This document shows, in pieces, positions 15,911 through 21,613 of a stretch of 21,613 nt of DNA. The translations under genes were made by a program, and so were the position numbers. The notes beneath the pieces were generated by a model. It did not search any database. It had not been told where the DNA came from and saw only the letters and a list, made by a program, of their open reading frames with translations. The first letter of the stretch is position 1. Each line of letters opens with the position of its first letter. Source of the DNA: Lutibacter sp. (GTDB lineage Bacteria > Bacteroidota > Bacteroidia > Flavobacteriales > Flavobacteriaceae); assembly GCA_030748365.1 (NCBI GenBank), contig JASMME010000003.1, positions 1-21,613 on the forward strand, given 5' to 3'.

Positions 15911-17179
15911 ATGAAACGACGCGATTATATACTTTCAATCTTCTGGCTACTTATGTTTTCTGGTTTGCTTGTCTCCTGTGAGATGCGCCCTATTAAAAAA
16001 ACCACCCAACCCGTGAAAAGTCCGCTAAACATTCGGGTGGAAGCAGAGAATTTCACTGATTCTGCACTACCGATAACCGTCTTATCAGACCGTATTAATA
16101 GCCCTTCTTCGGGTTGGATTGCCCTGGATGTGCCTATCCCTGTGGCTGGCAGGTACCGTGCAGCGGTGCGCCTTTCTTCCGAAGGATCGGAAGGGGCTAG
16201 CTGTTGGATTGAAGACTATGTTGACAACCAGGACGGGAGAACCTATAATATTACCGGTACTATGGAGCTGCCCGCGTCTTCTGCCATGGAAATTGTATCC
16301 CGTGAAGGCAGTCCTTTGAACGCTGGAACCCATCATATGAAACTACACTTCAGTAGTCCGGTAAAGATTGACTGGGTACAATTTACCCTGATGAAAGAAC
16401 AGGTCCTAACACCACTTACCATGACCCAACAAACAGCGGGTACTGATTGGAAGCTTGTATGGTCAGATGAATTTGAGGGCACTGAAGTCGACACGTCTAA
16501 ATGGACCTATGATTTTGGTGACTGGGGCTGGGGGAATAACGAGCTACAGTACTATACCCAATACCGGCAGGAGAATGCCAGAATTGAGCATGGAAACTTG
16601 GTTATCGAAGCCAGAAAGGATGACCAGGGTGCCGCTTGGACCTCGGCCAGGTTGACCACCCGTGGCAAGGTTAGTTTTCTTTATGGGAAGATAGAATTCC
16701 GCGCCAAAGTACCTCCCAAAAGAGGCAATTGGGCCGCTGGCTGGACCTTGGGAGATGCCTATGTCGATGAACTGTCGTGGCCCTATTGTGGTGAGATTGA
16801 TATCATGGAAAGTGTAGGCTATGAAATGGACGATGCCACCGGTGATGGCATTGCCCATGCATCAGCACATTGCCGTGCCTATTATTTTAAACTGGGCAAT
16901 CAGCCCACGAGTACCCTCCCGGTAAAAAACATGTATGAGGACTATCACACCTATGCCGTGGAATGGACACCGGAAGGCATCAAGGCTTTTGTCGATGATC
17001 AGCACTATTTTACCTATGAAGACACCACTTCTGACTGGGCCTGGCCTTTTTCCAAACCACAAAACATTATCCTGAACCTCGCCATGGGTGGCGGTTGGGG
17101 AGGTGCCCATGGCATGGATGCCGACATGCGCTCACAAAAGATGCTCATTGACTATGTTAGGGTATATGAAAGACCTTGA
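15911..17179 (+). CDS. CBM6-GH16 endo-beta-1,3-glucanase lipoprotein
   Basis: A 422-residue second laminarinase of the locus. The signal peptide ends in LLVSC (Cys23). The next residues, EMRPIKKTT, are basic rather than acidic, so it may stay in the periplasm, unlike the PKD-GH16 enzyme. Residues about 40-163 look like a CBM6 sandwich (IRVEAENF at 41-48 near its start, KIDWVQF at its end). Residues about 175-422 are the GH16 domain with WSDEFEG, the catalytic motif EIDIME at 295-300 (Glu295 nucleophile, Asp297 helper, Glu300 acid/base), NLAMGGGWGG, and a C-terminal DYVRVYERP. It follows GH3 after 55 bases and is the last gene of the PUL. CBM6 may bind chain ends or the interior of beta-1,3-glucan. 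The family is clear; its cellular location is an inference. Confidence 0.92.
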   Translation: MKRRDYILSIFWLLMFSGLLVSCEMRPIKKTTQPVKSPLNIRVEAENFTDSALPITVLSDRINSPSSGWIALDVPIPVAGRYRAAVRLSSEGSEGASCWIEDYVDNQDGRTYNITGTMELPASSAMEIVSREGSPLNAGTHHMKLHFSSPVKIDWVQFTLMKEQVLTPLTMTQQTAGTDWKLVWSDEFEGTEVDTSKWTYDFGDWGWGNNELQYYTQYRQENARIEHGNLVIEARKDDQGAAWTSARLTTRGKVSFLYGKIEFRAKVPPKRGNWAAGWTLGDAYVDELSWPYCGEIDIMESVGYEMDDATGDGIAHASAHCRAYYFKLGNQPTSTLPVKNMYEDYHTYAVEWTPEGIKAFVDDQHYFTYEDTTSDWAWPFSKPQNIILNLAMGGGWGGAHGMDADMRSQKMLIDYVRVYERP

Positions 17180-17269
17180 TTAGGCAGACCAACCCAGTGG
17201 CATTGCCCCTTTGATAACTGAAATAGTCGCAGGATGGGGGTATTTACAGCTTGTTTTTTGATGATAATG

Positions 17270-17293
17270 TAACAGATTCACTAAAATCTGTTA
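17270..17293 (+). repeat. 9-bp inverted repeat between the PUL and the leu operon
   Basis: TAACAGATT (17270-17278) pairs perfectly with AATCTGTTA (17285-17293) around a 6-base spacer. There is no T-run, so it is a poor terminator for the GH16 gene. It lies 60 bases upstream of the leuC -7 element and could be an operator for a dimeric regulator. Confidence 0.45.
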
Positions 17294-17352
17294 AATCCCT
17301 TAATTATCCATTGAATCTCTTTATTTATTATCAGTTAACAGCAGTTATTTTA

Positions 17353-17360
17353 TAAATTTG
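17353..17360 (+). promoter_or_regulatory. leuCp: Bacteroidetes -7 promoter element of the leu operon
   Basis: TAAATTTG matches TAnnTTTG exactly. TTAACA at 17335-17340, 18 bases upstream, is a weak candidate for the -33 element. Transcription would begin near 17367, giving a leader of about 56 bases before leuC. Confidence 0.65.
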
Positions 17361-17367
17361 CAAGTTC

Positions 17368-17403
17368 AACACAACACCGTACAAGTAAGGTGTTGTGTTT
17401 TTT
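17368..17403 (+). promoter_or_regulatory. Terminator-like hairpin in the leuC leader
   Basis: AACACAACACC (17368-17378) and GGTGTTGTGTT (17389-17399) form a perfect 11-bp stem with a 10-base loop. A T-run spans 17398-17403. The predicted transcription start is at its foot and the leuC ATG is 19 bases after it. It could be an attenuator, a 5'-end RNA stabiliser, or a terminator for read-through from the PUL. No leucine-rich leader peptide was found. Confidence 0.65.
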
Positions 17404-17422
17404 GAAAAACATACTTTATACA

Positions 17423-18829
17423 ATGAGTGCGACACTATTTGACAAAGTTTGGGATGCCCATGTGGTCCAGAAGATAACAGCCGGACCCGATGTTTTGTTT
17501 ATCGATCGACATTTTATTCACGAGGTCACCAGCCCTGTGGCTTTTTTGGGTGTAAAAAACAGGCGTAACACCGTATTGTTCCCAGACAAAACCTTTGCGA
17601 CGGCCGATCACAATACCCCGACCATTAATCAACACTTGCCGGTGGCAGACCCGCTGTCTGCCAATCAGCTAAAAGCCCTGGAGGAAAATGCGTCTGAATG
17701 GGGTATCTCTCACTGGGGACTTGGGCATAAGCGTAACGGGATAGTACATGTGGTAGGTCCTGAAAATGGGATTACCCTTCCTGGAGCCACCATCGTTTGT
17801 GGTGATTCCCATACCTCTACCCATGGTGCTTTTGGTGCCATTGCTTTTGGTATAGGAACTTCTGAAGTAGAGATGGTACTGTCTACCCAGTGCATCATGC
17901 AGCCCAAGCCTAAGAAAATGCGTATTCAGATAGACGGATCACTTGGTTTTGGTGTAGGCCCCAAAGATGTTGCCCTGTTTATCATTTCTCAACTGACCAC
18001 TTCTGGTGCTACCGGCTATTTTGTGGAATATGCGGGTTCCGTCTTTCGCGATATGAGTATGGAAGGCCGGATGACTGTCTGTAACCTAAGTATTGAGATG
18101 GGGGCCCGTGGCGGTATGATTGCCCCAGACCAAAAGACCTTTGCCTACCTGAAAGGACGTACCCATACCCCAAAGGGTGCCGATTGGGACAGGGCGATGG
18201 CATACTGGCAAGAACTGTATACCGATGAAGACGCTGTTTTTGACAAAGAACTAACCTTTGATGCAGCGGATATAGAACCCATGATTACCTACGGAACCAA
18301 TCCAGGTATGGGGGTAGGGGTTTCCAGCACGGTGCCCTGTGCCGCTGATGTGGAAGGAGATGTAGACACCTACCTGAAGTCATTGACTTATATGAAATTC
18401 CATGAGGGTGAACCCATGATTGGCAAGAAGGTAGACTATGTGTTCCTGGGAAGTTGTACCAACGGCCGAATTGAAGATTTTAGGGCCTTTGCTTCTGTGG
18501 TTAAGGGGCGCAAGAAAAAGGAGGAAATTACTGCCTGGCTCGTGCCGGGATCTCACCTGGTAGAAGCACAAATAAAAAAAGAAGGCTTGTTCGATATCAT
18601 TACCGAGGCTGGTTTTGAATTGCGTGAACCCGGTTGTTCTGCCTGTTTGGCCATGAACGATGATAAGGTGCCTGCAGGTAAGCTTGCAGTTAGTACGTCC
18701 AACAGGAACTTTGAAGGTAGACAAGGACCCGGATCAAGAACCCTGCTGGCCAGCCCTTTGGTTGCGGCTGCAACGGCCGTTACAGGGGTGGTGACCGATC
18801 CAAGAACCTTGTTGACCAGCGATAAATAA
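17423..18829 (+). CDS. leuC: 3-isopropylmalate dehydratase large subunit
   Basis: A 468-residue LeuC, which with LeuD isomerises 2-isopropylmalate to 3-isopropylmalate in leucine synthesis, in the cytoplasm, using a 4Fe-4S cluster. An upstream in-frame ATG at 17390 would add 11 residues but lies inside the leader hairpin; [13 protein letters not shown] is the family's normal start. Cluster ligands are visible: Cys345 in GSCTNGR, and Cys405 and Cys408 in GCSACLAMN. Other conserved segments are [33 protein letters not shown] and the C-terminal [15 protein letters not shown]. Length equals that of known LeuC. It is the first gene of the operon, leaderless of any leuA, and is followed by leuD after 38 bases. 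Confidence 0.97.
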   Translation: MSATLFDKVWDAHVVQKITAGPDVLFIDRHFIHEVTSPVAFLGVKNRRNTVLFPDKTFATADHNTPTINQHLPVADPLSANQLKALEENASEWGISHWGLGHKRNGIVHVVGPENGITLPGATIVCGDSHTSTHGAFGAIAFGIGTSEVEMVLSTQCIMQPKPKKMRIQIDGSLGFGVGPKDVALFIISQLTTSGATGYFVEYAGSVFRDMSMEGRMTVCNLSIEMGARGGMIAPDQKTFAYLKGRTHTPKGADWDRAMAYWQELYTDEDAVFDKELTFDAADIEPMITYGTNPGMGVGVSSTVPCAADVEGDVDTYLKSLTYMKFHEGEPMIGKKVDYVFLGSCTNGRIEDFRAFASVVKGRKKKEEITAWLVPGSHLVEAQIKKEGLFDIITEAGFELREPGCSACLAMNDDKVPAGKLAVSTSNRNFEGRQGPGSRTLLASPLVAAATAVTGVVTDPRTLLTSDK

Positions 18830-18867
18830 CAGTTAACGGGCTTGCATAACCCACCAAGACATTACAC

Positions 18868-19464
18868 ATGGCTTACGATAAATTTGAGATATTGAAAAGT
18901 ACGGCAGTACCACTGCCCATTGAGAATGTTGATACCGATCAGATCATTCCAGCCAGGTTTTTAAAGGCTACAGAACGTAAGGGCTTTGGAGACAACCTCT
19001 TCCGGGACTGGCGCTACCATCCTGATAACAGTCCGAAAAAAGATTTTGTCCTCAACAACCCGGTCTATCGTGGAAAGATCCTGGTAGGTGGCAAGAATTT
19101 TGGTTCAGGCTCTTCCCGGGAACACGCTGCTTGGTCTGTCTACGACTATGGTTTCCGTTGTGTGGTTTCCAGTTTTTTTGCCGATATATTTAGGAATAAC
19201 TGCTTGAATGTTGGGGTCTTACCCGTGCAGGTCAGCCCTTCTTTTTTGACAGAAATATTCAAGGCTATTGAGGCCGATCCTGCTACAGTATTGGAAGTGG
19301 ACTTACCCTCACAAACCATCAGCCTACCCGCCACGGGTTTGGTAGAATCCTTTGAGATAAACGCTTATAAAAAGCAAAATATGCTCAATGGTTTTGACGA
19401 CATTGATTACCTGACCAAACTCACAGATGAGATCAGGTCATTTGCACAGAAAAGACCTTTTTAG
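18868..19464 (+). CDS. leuD: 3-isopropylmalate dehydratase small subunit
   Basis: A 198-residue LeuD, the swivel-domain partner of LeuC. Typical motifs are PIENVDTDQIIPARFLK at the N-terminus and GGKNFGSGSSREHAAW at 74-89, which contacts the substrate. SFFADIFRNNCLNVGVLPV follows. Length is normal for bacterial LeuD. It lies 38 bases after leuC and 20 bases before the next gene, with no terminator between them. Confidence 0.97.
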   Translation: MAYDKFEILKSTAVPLPIENVDTDQIIPARFLKATERKGFGDNLFRDWRYHPDNSPKKDFVLNNPVYRGKILVGGKNFGSGSSREHAAWSVYDYGFRCVVSSFFADIFRNNCLNVGVLPVQVSPSFLTEIFKAIEADPATVLEVDLPSQTISLPATGLVESFEINAYKKQNMLNGFDDIDYLTKLTDEIRSFAQKRPF

Positions 19465-19484
19465 CAACCTAATTTAGGGTAGAT

Positions 19485-21005
19485 ATGGCCAGAAAGATAG
19501 AAATTATGGATACGACACTCCGGGATGGGGAACAAACCTCCGGGGTATCTTTTACGGTATCAGAAAAACTGACCATTGCCAGACTGTTGCTGGATGAACT
19601 GAACATTGACAGAATCGAAATCGCTTCAGCAAGGGTTTCCAAAGGTGAATTTGAAGCCGTGGAGGCCATTACCCAATGGGCTGGAGAACAAGGTTACCTG
19701 GATCGGGTTGAGGTGTTGACCTTTGTCGATGGAGGTAGTTCTATAGACTGGATGAAAAAGACAGGTGCCCGGGTGCAGAACCTGCTTACCAAAGGCTCGT
19801 TGAACCACCTGACCCACCAACTTAAAAAAACACCAGAGCAACACTTTTCAGCCATCGGGGAGGTTATTGACCTCGCAGTACAGGCGGGTATACAAACCAA
19901 TGTGTACCTGGAAGATTGGAGCAATGGTATGCGTCATTCCAAGGACTATGTATTTGAGTTTCTCGATTTTTTGACCACACAGCCCGTACAACGAATCTTA
20001 TTGCCCGATACGTTGGGGGTTCTTACCCCGGGTGAAACCCAGGCTTTTTTCTCTGAGATTTCTGAAAAGTATCCAACGCTCCATCTAGATTTCCATGCCC
20101 ATAATGATTATGACTTAGGCGTGGCCAATGTCATGGAAGCCATCAGCGCTGGCGCCCACGGGCTACACCTAACTATAAACGGTATGGGAGAACGCGCTGG
20201 CAATGCACCCCTGGCCAGTGTGGTGGCTGTTATCAACGATTTTTTTAAAGACCAGGTGTGTACCTCAGTTAAAGAGAGCTCCCTGTATTCTGTAAGCAAA
20301 CTGATCGAAGCATTTTCAGGTTTCCGCATACCCGCTAATAAACCCATCGTGGGTGAAAATGTATTTACCCAAACAGCTGGTATCCACGCAGACGGAGATA
20401 ATAAAAACAACTTGTATTTCAATGACCTGATGCCCGAGCGTTTTGGTAGAAAACGCAAGTACGCCCTGGGAAAAACTTCTGGCAAGGCGAACATAGAGAA
20501 AAACCTGCAAGAACTAGGCCTAACCCTCAAAGAGGAAGACCTTAAAAAGGTGACCCAGCGCATCATTGAACTGGGCGATAAAAAGGAGCTGGTAACCAGG
20601 GAAGATCTACCCTATATTATTTCGGATGTCTTGCACAGCGGTGCTTACCAAGAGCGGATCACAGTAGAATCGTACGTGCTTACCCACTCAAAGGGATTGA
20701 AACCCTCCACAACTGTTGCCGTGAAAATAGACGGGGAACTGATGCAGGAACACGCACAGGGAGATGGCCAGTTCGATGCCTTTATGAATGCCCTTAAAAA
20801 AATATACCAACGCAAAGGAATGGCATTGCCCAAATTGATCGATTATGCCGTTAGAATTCCTCCGGGAAGCACTTCCGATGCGCTTTGTGAAACCATTATA
20901 ACCTGGGAAACAGCGGAGAAGACTTTTATCACCCGGGGATTGGATTCGGACCAAACGGTATCGGCCATAAAGGCCACCCAAAAGATGTTAAATATTTACT
21001 ATTAA
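19485..21005 (+). CDS. LeuA-family synthase (2-isopropylmalate/citramalate synthase type)
   Basis: A 506-residue member of the DRE-TIM metallolyase family that condenses acetyl-CoA with a 2-oxo acid. The N-terminal barrel has DTTLRDGEQ at 9-17 and the metal-binding HAHND with His204 and His206. NGMGERAGNAPLASV and GENVFTQTAGIHADGDNKNN follow. The C-terminal part (about 370-506) is the LeuA dimerisation/regulatory domain, consistent with feedback control. Position between leuD and leuB matches the second leuA-like gene of Bacteroidetes leu operons, often named leuA2 and distinct from canonical LeuA. Whether it makes 2-isopropylmalate or (R)-citramalate cannot be read from the sequence. A canonical leuA is not in the window. 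Confidence 0.88.
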   Translation: MARKIEIMDTTLRDGEQTSGVSFTVSEKLTIARLLLDELNIDRIEIASARVSKGEFEAVEAITQWAGEQGYLDRVEVLTFVDGGSSIDWMKKTGARVQNLLTKGSLNHLTHQLKKTPEQHFSAIGEVIDLAVQAGIQTNVYLEDWSNGMRHSKDYVFEFLDFLTTQPVQRILLPDTLGVLTPGETQAFFSEISEKYPTLHLDFHAHNDYDLGVANVMEAISAGAHGLHLTINGMGERAGNAPLASVVAVINDFFKDQVCTSVKESSLYSVSKLIEAFSGFRIPANKPIVGENVFTQTAGIHADGDNKNNLYFNDLMPERFGRKRKYALGKTSGKANIEKNLQELGLTLKEEDLKKVTQRIIELGDKKELVTREDLPYIISDVLHSGAYQERITVESYVLTHSKGLKPSTTVAVKIDGELMQEHAQGDGQFDAFMNALKKIYQRKGMALPKLIDYAVRIPPGSTSDALCETIITWETAEKTFITRGLDSDQTVSAIKATQKMLNIYY

Positions 21006-21017
21006 ATTACCACATAC

Positions 21018-21613
21018 ATGAAATTAAACATAGCGCTCTTAGCAGGAGACGGTATCGGTCCAGAGGTGATCGATCAGGCAGTAAAGGTCTGTGATGCCGT
21101 GGCGGCTAAGTTCAACCACGACATACAATGGACCCCGGCCCTTACCGGTGCGGCTGCCATTGAGGCGGTCGGGAATCCTTATCCTGATGAAACCCACGAG
21201 GTATGTGTCAATGCTGATGCGGTGTTGTTTGGTGCCATCGGACATCCGCGTTTTGACAATGATCCTTCTGCAAAAGTACGTCCCGAACAGGGATTGCTGG
21301 CCATGCGAAAAAAACTCGGTTTGTTTGCCAACGTTCGTCCAACCTTTACCTTTCCTTCACTGATCGATAATTCGCCCCTGAAAAGAGAACGGATTGAAGG
21401 TACCGACCTTGTTTTCTTACGAGAACTTACCGGGGGGATTTACTTTGGAGAGAAAGGTAGAAATGAAAAAGGAGATGTAGCTTTTGAGACACAAACTTTA
21501 GGTTTAAATCCTCAAATTTTAGACAGCAATATAATTAAGGAGCAAATAGTGAACAACTATGATGTCTACAGATTTAGGAAACGGGTAGATAAGATTTATT
21601 TTTATGGAGCTGG
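21018..21613 (+). CDS. leuB: leuB 5' part running into foreign-looking sequence (chimeric, partial)
   Basis: The frame starts 12 bases after the leuA-like gene and stays open to the window end (198 codons). Residues 1 to about 156 are 3-isopropylmalate dehydrogenase: [11 protein letters not shown] at 7-17, [30 protein letters not shown] and [19 protein letters not shown]. LeuB would normally continue with a helical stretch leading to the NAD-binding half. Instead, residues 157-198 read [15 protein letters not shown] and end in KIYFYGAG, unlike any part of LeuB. The junction lies within about 21462-21488. Normal LeuB is about 350-370 residues, so the enzyme as written lacks most of its catalytic half. 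The start and the first 150 residues are secure; the remainder is not leuB. Confidence 0.8.
   Translation, partial: MKLNIALLAGDGIGPEVIDQAVKVCDAVAAKFNHDIQWTPALTGAAAIEAVGNPYPDETHEVCVNADAVLFGAIGHPRFDNDPSAKVRPEQGLLAMRKKLGLFANVRPTFTFPSLIDNSPLKRERIEGTDLVFLRELTGGIYFGEKGRNEKGDVAFETQTLGLNPQILDSNIIKEQIVNNYDVYRFRKRVDKIYFYGA
21486..21613 (+). other. AT-rich tail resembling BadF/BadG-type sugar kinase N-terminus
   Basis: Hand count gives 41 G+C of 128 bases (about 32%), well below the rest of the window, and codons switch to TTA, ATA and AAT. The peptide has [11 protein letters not shown] and KIYFYGAG, which I recognise as the conserved early region of BadF/BadG/BcrA/BcrD-type N-acetylglucosamine kinases of Bacteroidetes. 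There the phosphate-binding start, of DSGSTKTDW type, would precede it; that start is missing here. This is a family resemblance from memory, not a search result. Confidence 0.55.

Noticed and set aside
17270..17293. Terminator for the CBM6-GH16 gene
   Set aside because: The stem is AT-rich and no T-run follows; it is 91 bases past the stop codon.
17390..17422. Upstream ATG extending LeuC by 11 residues
   Set aside because: It is within the right arm of the leader hairpin and the extra residues are absent from typical Leu[11 protein letters not shown] is the family start.
20108..20566. 152-codon minus-strand open frame
   Set aside because: It lies wholly inside the LeuA-family gene, whose motifs are certain; the minus-strand peptide has no recognisable domain.
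1..21613. tRNA, rRNA, CRISPR array, insertion sequence, phage or toxin-antitoxin genes
   Set aside because: None seen: gaps are short, no regularly spaced repeats, no transposase motifs and no cloverleaf-like segments were found by reading.

Overview
This window looks like chromosomal DNA of a marine-type member of the Bacteroidetes, most likely Flavobacteriaceae. The signs are a SusC/SusD pair, several PKD-domain lipoproteins, -7 promoter elements matching TAnnTTTG, few Shine-Dalgarno sites, and a leuC-leuD-leuA2-leuB operon. The G+C content looks moderate (around half by eye). The genus cannot be named from sequence reading alone. All genes lie on the + strand.

Region 1 (1-4125) is the uptake and binding part of a polysaccharide utilization locus (PUL). 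It holds the last 36 codons of a SusC TonB-dependent transporter, a complete SusD, and two PKD-containing surface glycan-binding lipoproteins that share a C-terminal domain. It ends in a strong intrinsic terminator. Region 2 (4131-17179) holds the enzymes: a PKD-GH16 laminarinase lipoprotein with its own promoter, a 316-base AT-rich gap with a 26-bp direct repeat and overlapping inverted repeats, and then a tightly spaced run of GH30, an MFS sugar porter, a clan GH-A hydrolase (GH158/GH2-like), a 1159-residue cytoplasmic phosphorylase of GH149/GH161 type, GH3 and CBM6-GH16.

The genes read as a laminarin (beta-1,3-glucan with beta-1,6 branches) pathway. Surface GH16 cuts the polymer, the binding proteins and SusCD capture and import oligomers, and GH30 removes beta-1,6 glucose. 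The GH-A enzyme, GH3 and perhaps the second GH16 trim chains in the periplasm. The MFS porter then moves glucose or short laminari-oligosaccharides across the inner membrane, and the phosphorylase releases glucose-1-phosphate. The last step is the unusual one: the gene set implies part of the glucan is broken by phosphorolysis in the cytoplasm rather than fully hydrolysed outside. No PUL regulator is in the window.

Region 3 (17180-21613) is a housekeeping leucine operon: a promoter with a hairpin at the start of the leader, then leuC, leuD, a LeuA-family synthase and the first part of leuB. After about codon 156 the leuB frame stops resembling isopropylmalate dehydrogenase. It continues in frame, in markedly AT-richer DNA, into what looks like the N-terminal part of a BadF/BadG-type sugar kinase. 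This is either a misassembly or a real recombination at a short shared sequence, and the last ~150 bases should be treated with caution.
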